Source: Malus domestica (Eukaryota > Streptophyta > Magnoliopsida > Rosales > Rosaceae). From it: a stretch of 64,000 bases of DNA. The notes under the pieces are model-generated. The model searched no databases, was not told the DNA's origin, and saw only the letters and a list, made by a program, of their open reading frames with translations. Numbering within the stretch: position 1 is the stretch's first letter; each line of letters begins with the position of its first letter. The position numbers and the translations under genes are program-made. Below, piece by piece: positions 20,212 through 31,088 of the stretch. The DNA lies in NCBI RefSeq assembly GCF_042453785.1, contig NC_091665.1:20737501-20801500 (forward strand). Reading direction: 5' to 3'.

Positions 20212-22348
20212 ATGGGGTTGTGGGAAGCTTTTCTCAATTGGCTGCGAAGGTACAGATATATTTTTTTTTTAATATTTTGGTTCTAATTAATTTGTTCTTG
20301 TAGTTGTAGCTTTGATGCTGAGAAAGTCTGGGAAATTAGAATATTGGATTGAATTTTATGAAAATTTTAATCTTTTTCAGTTTTAATAGTGGTGGAGCGG
20401 GGACAATTGATTTTCCCGCTAAACCGAATTTTGTTTTTGCTATTCAGTTTGATTCCGTTAATACTGCATTCTTTTCGAGAGATTTTAGATTTTCTTGGTT
20501 TATGTTTGGCTGATGAGAAAAAAGTAGGGAAAAAAAAAGATAGAGCTGAAGCTTTGAGTCTCTAAATTTCAATTGTGAAGAACTTTTGAATCTAGACATG
20601 ATTGACAATTGGATTAATCGAAAACCAATCTTTCTGCTTGTTTGTTTTACTTGAAAATATGTCGATTTTTTTATGAGAGGAGTACCTTTTAGCGTAGAAG
20701 TATATTTTGATTCTTTCAGTTCTCTTTGGCCCTCGATCGTGTAGTAATATAGGTGTATGTGTGTCGATATGTATCGCCCCAGTTCATGTTCGATTCTTGC
20801 CAAAGACGAATTTGAACCACATTATTGCTAGTCCATTGTGAGGCTAAGACTACCCCTGTAGATATATCGTTTGTTCAAAAAAATGGATGTGTTCTGGTGG
20901 TGAATTAGCATTATTCAGCGTATGTTCTGCCATATGATTGTTATTTAATTAGCATACTCGCCCGTTTTCTTTGAGTAACATCTTCTGCTAAAGATTTTAA
21001 TTTCTTCGGTCCGTGCTTTTCCTTCATGTTTCCTGGATTAGTTTTTGGTGTTTTACGTGCCTGGAATTCGATCAGCTAAGAAGCCACTGAATCTAAAACA
21101 TAACTTAATGTGTGTATCTAACTGCTATCTTTACTTATTGTACCAGTCATATTGTTTATTAGTGAACCAATGTATGCATAAAGTTAGACAGACTGATGTC
21201 AAAAGTAAAAATTTTAGAGTCTTTCAGTTTAAATGACTTATTAGTATGCTTTCTTTCTCCCCTCCTGTAGCCTCTTTTTCAAGCAAGAAATGGAGCTATC
21301 CTTAATAGGCCTTCAAAACGCTGGGAAAACATCGCTTGTAAATGTTATTGCAGTAAGTAAAATATTTGTTTGTTTCTGGTGAAATATATTTTGTAATTCA
21401 TATGTCCCTGTTTCGTTTTGATGCTGATGGCTTATTTTGTTTCTTGATGTTATCCTTAGACTGGTGGATATAGTGAAGACATGATCCCGACGGTATGTCA
21501 TTTTTTCAAGAATTCATTACATGCGTTTAACTCTGTTTCTAGGAAAATTTCTTTCTTCAAATCTTGTCATTGTATTGCCACAATTATCTTTTACGGTTAA
21601 TCGGTTCTTTAGATATCTTTCATAGGGCATCTGTTTTGTCTGCAGGTTGGATTCAATATGAAGAAGGTAACAAAAGGGAATGTCACAATAAAGTTGTGGG
21701 ATCTTGGTGGTCAGCCAAGGTTTCGAAGCATGTGGGAAAGATATTGCCGTGCAGTTTCCTCTATCGTGTATGTATTGTTTTACATTTTACATTTTGTAGG
21801 CGTATCGTTCAGGTGTTCCCTTTTTCTTTTCCAGATACTACAGTAAACATGTGGTTATTGCTGGTCAGATACTAGAATTGTTAGTATTTTCTTTACACAT
21901 CCAGAAATGTGATAGCCGGTCTTCCATAAGATGTTTTATCTTTTGTAAGCAATTTTCTCCTGTTAAATTTTCTTGACTTTCTTCATTTTGCAGTTATGTT
22001 GTGGATGCTGCTGATTATGATAACTTGCCAGTCTCAAGAAGAGAACTTCATGACTTGTTGAGTAAGTCGTCGCTAAATGGTATTCCACTGCTGGTATTAG
22101 GTAACAAGATTGACAAAAAGGAAGCTCTGTCTAAAGAGGATTTGACAGAAGAGATGTAAGTGAACCTTTTCATACTTTGTGTTAATTTTATATATGAATT
22201 GTGTATTGAGCATCGTTTTCTGCCGTGCAGGGATCTGAAGTCCATCACCGACAGAGAAGTTTGTTGCTTCATGATATCCTGCAAGAACTCTACCAACATT
22301 GATACGGTCATTGATTGGCTTGTAAAGCATTCGAAGTCAAAAAATTGA
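20212..22348 (+). CDS. ARL8: ADP-ribosylation factor-like protein 8 (small GTPase)
   Basis: Six coding exons with GT-AG introns: 20212-20249, 21271-21352, 21460-21492, 21646-21767, 21994-22155 and 22231-22348. They splice in frame to 184 residues, the usual ARL8 length. ARL8 GTPases sit on late endosome/lysosome or vacuole membranes and recruit motors and tethers; plant copies are also known host factors of tobamoviruses. Visible motifs: an amphipathic N-terminus [20 protein letters not shown] in place of the ARF myristoylation Gly, the P-loop GLQNAGKTS, switch I with T in MIPTVGFNM, switch [15 protein letters not shown] for guanine recognition, and SCKN. No stop or frameshift, all key residues present. 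Intron 1 is about 1 kb and holds a SINE remnant. Confidence 0.95.
20780..20887 (+). repeat. 5'-truncated tRNA-like SINE in intron 1 of ARL8
   Basis: GTTCGATTCTTGCCAAAG (B-box-like), then GAACCACATTATTGCTAG, GTGAGGCTAAG and a run of A. It matches the 3' two thirds of the SINE at 22931-23103. The left part with box A is missing. Confidence 0.65.
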
Positions 22349-22930
22349 GTTCTTTCCTACTCGCACCGATGACATTATTCCATTTAAGAGAGTGTGGATT
22401 TCAATCCGTTTTTGAAGTGACTATCGTTGTTTGCTCAGTCTGGTTTGTTGATATCTGACCATCCATCATCGTCTTGTGTTATGTGTTTGGCATAGTGTTG
22501 TTTTGGTAAACATGTGTTGGAAGACACTATGATTTGAGTTTATGTATGTATAGAATTTGACTCTGTGAATTGTAATGTACAGAATTGAGTTGTTGCATAT
22601 ATTATTTTGGTCAAAAAATTTGAGTGAGATAAAAGTAGTGCAACTCAATAATTAAGAATATATCCTAAACTTTTAGCTAATTACAAATTACCTACACTTC
22701 AGCTGTCCCAAAAAAAACCTTTGATTCAACGTTGTCGTCTGAGGTTAGGTCAAATGGTTATTAACAATAATTCCGAAATTTTTAAATCCAAAGATGTCGA
22801 TTTTGCATTAATTTCCCAATACTGTATTGTATACCTTTATATCCAAAGATGCCGATTTACATGCGTTTAAATCTGTTTCTGAGAGAGAGAAAAAATGTAA
22901 TGTATACCTTTCAAAAGCTAAGTAAAAATT
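22349..22930. other. 3' flank of ARL8; no gene
   Basis: AT-rich DNA containing the probable 3' UTR. TTGTAATGTACAG and nearby A/T-rich stretches at 22560-22620 could serve for cleavage, but no single signal stands out. Confidence 0.4.
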
Positions 22931-23103
22931 GTCACTTAGTACTACGATCTAGTGGTATTCCTCTTCATTTGTAAATGAGAAGAGAGGTCTTAGGTTCAAT
23001 TCTCGTCAAAAATTAGTTTGAACTACATTATTGCTTGCCTATTATGAGGTTAAGCTCATCCCTCTTCTCTTATTAAAGATAATATCTTTCGTTAAAAAAA
23101 AAA
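22931..23103 (+). mobile_element. tRNA-derived SINE, complete, with A tail
   Basis: It starts GTCACTTAGTACTACGATC. A box A-like ATCTAGTGGTA and a box B-like GGTTCAATTCTCG lie about 40 bases apart, as in tRNA-type RNA polymerase III promoters. The body CATTATTGCTTGCC...GTGAGGTTAAG-like follows, then a tail of A. AGTAAAAA precedes and follows it, a likely target duplication. Other fragments of the family occur at 20780 and perhaps 23290. Confidence 0.7.
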
Positions 23104-24089
23104 AGTAAAAACTTAAACTGAGAGATATTTATGTAGGAATACTGAGAATGAACTCAATAATATCTTCTTAGCCGGTCAGTGTATGCGGAAGTCCAAAATG
23201 AAAGTATAATTGTTATTTAGTTTATAATTGAGATTTAACAAGTTTTTTTTTTTTTTTTGTACATAGCATTCCTTTAATATAAGTGAGGCTCTAAATTTAA
23301 AAAACTAACGTGTTCAATACCAACTACTGCTTATTTATTGTGAGGCTTGACGCACTTTGACCTCAATATAATTGAAGAATACTAGCAACCTTCTCATTTG
23401 AACATTCTTGACTCTCCTTTTAATCTTGCAATGTCACTTGATGATTGAAACTATCTACACTATTTAAAGATCATCTGTGCAAAAAAGTAATTAAATTTAA
23501 AATTGTTTAGTCATCTAATGATAATTCAATAATTACGCGAACCATGCTTGTCGCTTAAGCATTGAAATTTTGACAACATTAATAAAAATGTTAAACGATT
23601 TCTAATTTAATTGATTCTGGAAAAATTAATCTGTAAAGAGTAATTTAAAAAATAGATTATATAAAGAGAGAAAATCTAAGTGAAAATGTTGGTAGCATCT
23701 CGTATAGGCAGCATAATCCCCTCCACCCTCCAAAATTGGTCTCCAGCCTGTTCCATCCATTGGGCTCCGGGGGAGCCCAATTAGTCCCTAGTCAACAATT
23801 GTCTGGCCCAGCCTTTGGGTCATGTGATGCAATGTTGATGTTATGGTGACATCGGCTCTATTGAAAATAATTAAAAGTATAACTATAAATACATAATCAT
23901 GCTCTTCTACCTTACACCATATTTTAATATCTCAAATATTTCAAGCAATCTTTTATTATTATTCAAAATAAAAAATAAACTTACTTTATATTATTTTATA
24001 ATAATAAATAATAACATGTTAATATAAATTGTTTGGACTATTTACTTTAAAAGTAGAAATATCTTGAATAGTTACTATTCATTACATGC
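23104..24089. other. Intergenic, AT-rich; nothing recognised
   Basis: No ORF or RNA gene is supported. A T tract lies at 23242-23258. A stretch at 23290-23350 (ACTGCTTATTTATTGTGAGG) loosely resembles the SINE 3' half. Confidence 0.5.
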
Positions 24090-24602
24090 AAGGTCTAAAA
24101 TATCGATATTATTCCGATATTTTCATCGAAATTTTCGTATTTTTAGAATACCGATATTTTCGATATCATCGATATTTTAGACCTTGATAGAAATTCTATG
24201 TTGTACTAAGTCACTCATGTATCTTACCATGCAATGTATGAAGTGTAAAATATTGTACTAATTCATTATATATAAATTATTATGGTGTGTTTAAACTTCT
24301 TTCATGAATTACTACATATTTTCTACACTCACAATATTTGCCAGCTCGTTATATAATCAACTTAAATCAGTTAAATACATCATACAATGTATTTCCTTCC
24401 AATTGTTTTGTGATAAACTAATAGATAATTGACTAAATAAACATCCTGTAAAGTTTCAATAAAAATTTACAAGTTTTTCTTACAATTTCCGTGGTTTTTA
24501 TTCAATTTTTATCGATATCGATAATATCCCGATATTTCCATTTTAATTTTCGTATTTTTAAACTATCGATATTTCCGATATCATCAATATTTTATACCTT
24601 AA
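24090..24602. repeat. ATCGAT-rich repeat element, copy 1 (~513 bp)
   Basis: It begins AGGTCTAAAATATCGATATT and ends with TATTTTATACCTT. The two ends are direct repeats of a ~90 bp block made of CGATAT, CCGATATTT and CGTATTTTTA words, and the left block is also partly self-complementary (AAGGTCTAAAATATCGAT...ATCGATATTTTAGACCTT). A second copy about 90% alike lies at 59009-59518 in the same direction. No protein. Class uncertain: a miniature element with terminal direct repeats, or a MITE. Confidence 0.75.
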
Positions 24603-24867
24603 TTACACCCAATTATTATTCAATTTGGTGGATTGAATTGAGTATAGTCCATGAGGATTTTATGAGTGAAAATGCTCTAATAGCATCAAGGAATAAATTA
24701 AAATAAACTTGACCGTCTCCCGCTTGAGAGGCGAGAGAGATTAAAGGGTAAAGAACGCCCACGTGGCGCCAAAGCAAACAGAGTCCAAAGGCCACAGTGG
24801 AGAGATTCCTTTCTCGGTAAAACCCCTTTTGAGCTCAATACCCCCCACAACCAACACCACTCACTCA

Positions 24868-24876
24868 CCAAGCTCG

Positions 24877-24925
<49 letters not shown>
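24868..24925 (+). repeat. CT microsatellite
   Basis: After CTCGCTCTCTCGCT, more than twenty CT units run uninterrupted. Such tracts are common in 5' leaders and near starts of plant genes. Here it lies ~40 bases before a possible small exon. Confidence 0.95.
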
Positions 24926-24928
<3 letters not shown>

Positions 24929-24959
24929 GCTGGTGTTCCACCTCGTCGCTGTGCATTTC

Positions 24960-25033
24960 ATGAACTCCGGAGATGATGAGAGAAAATCAGTCATCGGAAA
25001 ATTCCAAACCGGTAAAACTGAAACTTTCTTCAG
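24960..25033 (+). other. Possible orphan first exon
   Basis: An ATG at 24960 opens MNSGDDERKSVIGKFQTGKT and runs to a good donor CTTCAG|GTAAGAAA at 25033/25034. A second ATG at 24973 in another frame gives MMRENQSSENSKPVKLKLSS to the same donor. The CT leader upstream fits a plant transcript start. I found no downstream exon in either frame; the next 2 kb hold tRNA genes. It may be a stranded 5' exon or the first exon of a noncoding transcript. Confidence 0.25.
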
Positions 25034-25239
25034 GTAAGAAAGGGTGGCTTAATAAGTTATTTGGGTTGCTTTTTAATTGGTTAAATATTTCAATTCGGAA
25101 AAGTATCTGTTTCTAATATTTACATGCTACTTCATATTTTTAGAGTAAATTTGAGTTCTCTGTTTTGAGCTTCTCCGTTGAGGTCGATGAGGCAAATCAA
25201 AAAGTAGGAAAATGAAAAGAAAAATCAAATTGAAAACAA

Positions 25240-25311
25240 GGGGCATTCCGAGAATCGAACTGGGGACCTCTCGCACCCAAAGCGAGAATCATACCACTAG
25301 ACCAAATGCCC
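25240..25311 (-). tRNA. tRNA-Pro(UGG), copy 1, T-stem mismatch
   Basis: On the minus strand 72 bases start GGGCATTTGGTCTAGTGG and end GGAATGCCCC, with loop CTTTGGGTGCG giving anticodon TGG. Boxes A (GGTCTAGTGGTA) and B (GTTCGATTC) are intact. Compared with copies 2 and 3, one base of the T stem is changed (CCCAG instead of CCGAG), giving a C-C mismatch at its third pair. It may still be transcribed but could be less stable. No intron; CCA is not encoded. Confidence 0.9.
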
Positions 25312-26065
25312 TCGATATGCCAGATAATACCTGCAAAGCATAATTACTTTGATCTAGGATTTGTTTTCTTTTATTAGTAGCATTCATCCAGATCCAGTTG
25401 CTTCCTTTTTTTTTTTTTTTTTTTGTTTACTTGTTCCTTATGGATATTTTGTTGGACTTTAATACCCTGAATTAGAGTGAAACTTCGTTACGACTAGGGC
25501 AGCTCTTACATGGGACGGGCTTCGGTTTTGTGAGAGGTGTCCAAGGAATGACATGTTTCGTAGCCCTACCCAAGTTTTTCTCCGAAAGTTGGGTGCCCTA
25601 GGGATGAGGTAGTCACGCTAGTTAAGCTCACGGATTACGATCATGAGAATGACTTTGAAATTCCCTTCCCCATCCCATGTTTGGAAAGCACAATCTTGGG
25701 AATGCTATTCTTGGCTCATGGGTATAAATGTGGAATTTTGAAACCTTTGGCCCCCTAGCATAAATTCACTAGGGACTTCAAAGTATTGATTAACTCTCCT
25801 TGGTCCTGAAAATCGGCATAAATTAACAAATGGAACACCGATGCTTTGTGTGGTACAATTGTAAAGTAGGGTTCTCTAGCTAGTGTGCGGATCTAATGGT
25901 TTCTTACTAATATTTAGTTCAGTTAGCATCAAAACTGGTGTTGGAAACAGCGTCTTCGGATTACTAGGTGTCGTGAGTTGATTTAAGTCCGTGTGTGTGA
26001 TATCAATGGCATTTCAAGAAATCGAACTCTTTATCTCTTGCAACATGTTTAGAGCAATCCTATAT

Positions 26066-26116
26066 AAAAAAGGTCGTACCCAGTGCACAAGGCTCCCGCT
26101 TTACGCAGGGTCTGGG
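26066..26116 (-). mobile_element. Strongly 5'-truncated Au SINE with 15 bp TSD
   Basis: Only the last ~50 bases of an Au SINE are present, in reverse: AAAAAGGTCGTACCCAGTGC, then CACAAGGCTCCCGCTTTACG, ending at GTCTGGG. AGAGCAATCCTATAT occurs at 26051-26065 and again at 26117-26131, a target duplication. The same wording in a full copy is at 44354-44520. Confidence 0.85.
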
Positions 26117-26434
26117 AGAGCAATCCTATATGAATAAAAAAAAGGAGTAAAACATTGTATGGGCCACATTTTCGGATCAGCTAAATGATGTTTACTTGTC
26201 ATAACGGGTGCTGCTAGTGTTTACGTAACTTTTGTTCATGTTTTTGTTGGCTTTAGCTGATTGGCCTGATTGATTAAGTTAGTACTTTCTGTGGCTGATA
26301 ATATCTGATCCTCTGTTTCAAGTGTTTTGCAATTTTTTTCTGTTCGAGTTTTTGTTAGGCGTTATGTGTGGATTTCTGGCTAAGATGAAACAGGATTCTA
26401 GGATTAAAATAAAACCTAAAAAGGTACAAAAAAA

Positions 26435-26506
26435 GGGGCATTCCGAGAATCGAACTCGGGACCTCTCGCACCCAAAGCGAGAATCATACCACTAGACCAA
26501 ATACCC
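26435..26506 (-). tRNA. tRNA-Pro(UGG), copy 2
   Basis: It has the same 72 base body and TGG anticodon as copy 3, except that the acceptor 5' strand reads GGGTATT, giving a G-U pair at position 4 instead of C-G. The T stem is canonical. The gene sits 1.2 kb from copy 1, with related flanks. Confidence 0.93.
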
Positions 26507-27102
26507 TCACAATCAACATTTACACGTGGAAATGGTAATTATCTTAAATCTGTGAATGGTTTTTTATGCTATTGCATTGATCCAGTGTCTCCTATTGCCA
26601 TATACTTGTTTCTTGTGGATACGGTGTCTGACCTCTTATGTTGTGTTTCCCATGAAGTTATATGACTGATACAGTAAAATGTGGAATTCTTCTTAAAATA
26701 CTAGTAGCTTAGCATTAAGTATCGATACATTGGTTCTGAAAATCTGTATAAATTAGCAATTGGAATGCTTCTATCTGTGCTACAATTAGGGTTCTCTAGG
26801 TTACGCATTCAATCGTGTTTTGCTAATATTTCTTAAAGGTAGCTCCGATCTGTTTTCGCTAAGAAACCAAAACTTGTTCAGAAAACTAAACTTAACATCT
26901 TGTGTTGAAGTGCAGGTGTGGTAAAATCTAAATGTTTGAGGTAGGGCATTTCCTGAAAGAGCCTCAAGTAGTCGGAAGCAAGAATTATACGGTGCACCAA
27001 GCCTTATCAATGACATCCAAGTACTGAACTCTTCATCTTTCGCAACCAAATCAAGAAGAGTAATGTTCCATCGAAAAAGAATAGCCACAGGTAACACAAA
27101 AA

Positions 27103-27174
27103 GGGGCATTCCGAGAATCGAACTCGGGACCTCTCGCACCCAAAGCGAGAATCATACCACTAGACCAAATGCCC
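27103..27174 (-). tRNA. tRNA-Pro(UGG), copy 3
   Basis: A cloverleaf with GGGCATT/AATGCCC acceptor, CTCGC/GCGAG anticodon stem around TTTGGGT, and CCGAG/CTCGG T stem, all fully paired. It is identical to the standard plant tRNA-Pro(UGG) as I know it. On the minus strand a T run (TTTTTGTG) follows the gene, suitable for RNA polymerase III termination. Confidence 0.95.
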
Positions 27175-27301
27175 TCTACTGATGATTCACTTTCTTTCAT
27201 GTGAAATTTGTAAGTTAAGTATTTTATGAAATTTGTGTACGGATATTTAAAGAAATTATCTGTTTTAAGAATTTGTGTAGAGGCTATGATGTTAGTTGAT
27301 T

Positions 27302-28450
27302 GAGAGTAACTCCACCATGGAGCCCTCCCCTGACAATCCACTATTGAATCCACCCTTTTGAACAGTAACTGCCTTTAATGAATAGTAATTGCCATTAATG
27401 AACAGTAATTGTCATTTGCATCTCCACCCTTGGAGCCCTCCTCCCTGGCAATAGGCAATAAAATATTAGTTTTTTTTGTTTGTTGAAATAATACAAAATA
27501 AAATTATTTGTAATTTCGGATAAGATTTTTTCAATCGTTCTCGTTGCGCCACGTGTCATTTTATAAAAAAAAAACAATTATTTAGCGATGGATTTCGATA
27601 AGATTTTTATCCAATGTCATCGTGTCACGTGTCGTTATCTTTTGAGAATCTTTGACGATAGATTTCGATCAGATTTTAACTCGTTCAAAATTGCGTCACG
27701 TGTCAGTAGTCATTTTGTGGAAAAAAATTGGATTGAAACTTTGAGAGAAAGATAGGAATTTGATTGAAGGTGGTTGAGAAAATATGAAATTGTGGTGTAA
27801 GGTAGATGGAGAAGAAGTGGTATTTAGAGAAAAGTAAAAACAATTTTTTACAAATTTTTTTTCAGATTTTTTACAATTTTTTCAGATTTTTTTTCATTTT
27901 AAAAAAAAATTCAAATAATTAATCTCTGCCATTGGATTTAAAAAAATTTGAATTCCAACACTCCAGATTGTGCCACATGTCACAACGGTAACTTTTCTTA
28001 ATTTTTAAACTATTTTTTCTTTATTTATAAAGCATATTAATATCGACTGTTGATCTCAGATCGAATGGTTGATATTAAATAAGATTTGTTTTATTTTTTT
28101 TACCGTTGAGATCCAACGGTCCAAATGAAGGAGCCGTTGATATCGAACGGACCATGGGAAGCCACGTGGCTTCCCAACGGTAATTGAGAGCACTGCAAAA
28201 GGCGCCTGATTTTTCTGAAAAGTTGTCGAGCGACGCGCCCCCACGCGAGAGTGGGGTGCACGCGCCTGACAGAAAAAAATAAAAAATGGGTGAAGAGCTC
28301 GGGCTCACGGGCTGTCACAAATTGACAGGCCTTCTGCTCGGGCCTTCTCCACGAGCTCGGGCTCTTCATGGCTGGAGCTGATTGACAGGCCCTTGGGCCC
28401 TTTCTTCTCCCCTGTCCCCCACCCTACATGCAAGGCTGGAGTTGCTCTTA
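27302..28450. mobile_element. Non-autonomous DNA element with short inverted ends
   Basis: The left end GAGTAACTCCACCATGGAGC and the reverse of the right end (AAGAGCAACTCCAGCCTTG) agree over about 17 positions. The interior has three loose copies of a GTAATTGCCATTAATGAACA-type unit (27365-27420), a degenerate threefold CGATTTCGATAAGATTTT...CACGTGTC unit (27500-27710) and a G/C-rich right part with CTCGGGCTC repeats. There is no transposase ORF. The ends resemble plant elements with GAGCAACTCCA termini; superfamily not assigned. Confidence 0.55.
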
Positions 28451-29613
28451 GAAATTGACTCCCCCAATTATGTCACAACTAACATCATGATGAAATTCTA
28501 GCAATCGAGTACATTTAGGCCCATCACCCTACTGTTTGTCTTTTTTTTTTTTGGGTGAACACTGTTTTTGTCTTTGACATTAGCATTTTAACACCTCTTT
28601 GACGGATTTGATAGAATTCAGACACTCAATCAAGTTCATAGTGTTAAGATGTGGAATTTGAATTTTACGGAGAGAAGTGAGATTGAAATGAAGTTGATAA
28701 AGAATAGATAAATAATGGTTACCTTCTCCTTTATTTTTAAGATTCAATAATATTATTTGATGATGTGAAACGTTTATTTTCTGTCATTTTTAAAAAATCA
28801 TCTCTACCGAAAATCAACCAAATCAAAATTCGTTTAACCGTTCGATTATGTTGTCATGATTACATTGTTTAATTGAGGAACATGGTTCATCTATTATTGG
28901 ATAAAAAGTCAAATGACTAGATGAATTTGAATCATCAAATGATATAGCAAGTGACCCTACCATAGTAGTGGATACCATAGTAGTGGATAGAAGTGTTGTC
29001 CTTGCACTATGGCATGGTTCAAACGCCGTCAACTCTCTAATCTAATATCTAATCTAACAAATCTATCATTTGATAAAATAAAATAAAAGATCATGAAATA
29101 ATATTGAAGAATCGTAAACATAATTAACACAAGAAGCTGAAAAGAGAATTTACAAAAAGAAATGTAGCCTGGCAATATTTTCTCCGCAAAACTACTAAAA
29201 ATGGTAAAATTAATCTCGAAATTATACGAAAAATAGTAAAAAAAGCAGACATAGTAAAACATATATAAAGGAAAATGCTAGAAAGGATATTGGATGGAAT
29301 GGAATTGCTTTAAGTTCGGACAGCATGATTGCCAAATGGCCACAGCCATCCGTTTATCTACAAATTTTGCTTAGGAGTCGCCCGCAACTCCCTCCCACCC
29401 ACAACTTTTCATCTCCCTCCCCCTCTCCAGTTTCCAATAAATAACTAGGGGAGTGAAACATAGAAGGATTAAGGAAAACAAAAAACTGGTTAAGGACAAC
29501 GAAAGCTAGGGTGCTGCAGGCTCTCTCTCCCTCTCTCACTTTTCTCTCACTTGGTCTTCATTTCAAAGGGTTGGTGGTGGTGAGTTGAGGTTGTGGGTTG
29601 GAAGCCGGAGGCC
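28451..29613. other. Intergenic; leader of the LIM gene at the right end
   Basis: No gene. A T run with GGGTGAAC lies at 28540-28560, and CCATAGTAGTGGATA is duplicated at 28960-28990. Pyrimidine-rich CTCTCTCTCCCTCTCTC at 29520-29540 lies in the probable 5' UTR of the LIM gene. Confidence 0.5.
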
Positions 29614-31088
29614 ATGGCAAGCTTTGCAAGCACCACGCAAAAGTGTACAGCCTGCGAAAAGACTGTGTATCTGGTTGATCGGTTGGCCGCCGATTCCAGA
29701 ATTTACCACAAGGCCTGCTTCCGATGCCACCACTGCAAGAGTACCCTCAAGGTACAAAATTAACTTTTACATGAACTGTTGCTCGTTGTGTTAATTCCAT
29801 GCATGCACGTATTGTATGCCATCTCTCGCTCCTTTTCACGTTTTCCTTTCTTTTCTAATCAACATTCTGTGGAGTTCAAACCTAAGACTTCATACAATGT
29901 TGATACGAAAAATACAATTAGATCAAGAGCTCTAATCAACGATTATTCTTCACTTTTACTTTTATTGCCAACATGTGCTTCGATTAAAATACCTGGAATT
30001 ACATGGTTTTGCTCAAATTCGAAGCGAAAATCCTGTTGAATTATAAGGAAAATTCAGTAATATTCTCTTTTTTTTTTTCTTTGTTTCATTTGCAGCTCAT
30101 CAACTATTGTTCATTTGAGGGGGTTCTCTACTGCAGGCCTCACTATGATCAACTCTTCAAGCGAACTGGCAGCCTGGACAAGAGTTTTGAAGGTAAAATC
30201 TCAAAAACAATTACCTCTGTTAAACTCTTTTATCTTATACCTCTTTTTGCTGGGAATTTTTACTCTTAAGGAACCTAAAAAAAAACAAAACTTTGTTAAT
30301 TTTGTTTCAGGAACACCAAAAGTCGTAAAGCCAGCAAGACCTTCAACGGAAAATGAGGTAAAAACTCTCTTTTGCCAAGTGAGATAAAATTGAAGGTTCA
30401 GAATACAACTCCTCACTGTATACTCCAGTTATGGGACAGACACCCCTTCTTTGTATATTAAAAAACGTATTTTTGATATGTCATTGATAAGGGTCGATAC
30501 CATTATTATTGCCAACAAAACATGCCGACATGTTATGGATGCATTACAGACTGTATCAATTCATGCCCTAAAAAAGTAAAGAACTAACGTCATACACAAA
30601 GAATTTATGTCAAGGACTAAAGCGTGTTGCTAATAAGAATTAAATCTGACTCTTGCAGAATGCCAAGTCAGTCTCAAACTTGTTTGCCGGTACCAGAGAT
30701 AAATGTGTGGGCTGTGAGAAAACTGTTTATCCAATTGAGAAGGTACAAACCTACGTAATTTTTTGCTACCATTATATGAAAGCTCAAATTTTCTTCCATT
30801 GATTGCATTCAAACCCTTTTGAACAAAATCTTAAATTATTAAATTAATGTTACTCCAAAGGTTTCCGTCAACGGGACTCCATACCACAAGAGTTGCTTCA
30901 AATGCAGCCATGGAGGTTGCACCATAAGCCCATCCAATTACATTGCACATGAAGGAAAGCTCTACTGCAAACACCACCACATCCAACTCTTCAAGGAGAA
31001 AGGAAATTACAGCCAGCTCGAGAACGAACACGAAAAGCTTACAATGACTGAGCAAGCCACTCATATGGAGATTGCTGCTGAATCATGA
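29614..31088 (+). CDS. WLIM1: Plant LIM protein with two LIM domains (WLIM1-like)
   Basis: Five coding exons, 29614-29751, 30096-30192, 30311-30357, 30659-30742 and 30861-31088, splice by GT-AG to 197 residues. LIM1, about residues 10-62, has C-x2-C, H-x2-C, C-x2-C and C...H ligands (KCTACEKTVY, YHKACFRCHHCK, GVLYCRPHYDQLFKR). LIM2, about 106-160, has KCVGCEKTVYPIEK, YHKSCFKCSHGGC and GKLYCKHHHIQLFKEKGN. Such proteins bundle and stabilise actin filaments and can shuttle to the nucleus. The linker VKPARPST and the ending NYSQLENEHEK fit the WLIM1 rather than the WLIM2 group. All zinc ligands are intact. The acidic tail is slightly longer than usual. Confidence 0.95.

Larger units (their letters stand above)
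25312..27102. repeat. Diverged tandem segmental duplication carrying the tRNA genes
   Basis: Spacer blocks resemble each other: TGGTCCTGAAAATCGGCATA near 25800 and TGGTTCTGAAAATCTGTATA near 26730, each followed by AAATTA(A/G)CAA, then TAGGGTTCTCTAG and a CTAATATTT. The tRNA copies therefore spread by tandem duplication of a ~0.7-1.2 kb unit that later diverged. Confidence 0.6.

Noticed and set aside
20444..20803. 119-codon minus ORF
   Set aside because: It lies in intron 1 of ARL8 on the opposite strand, with no domain.
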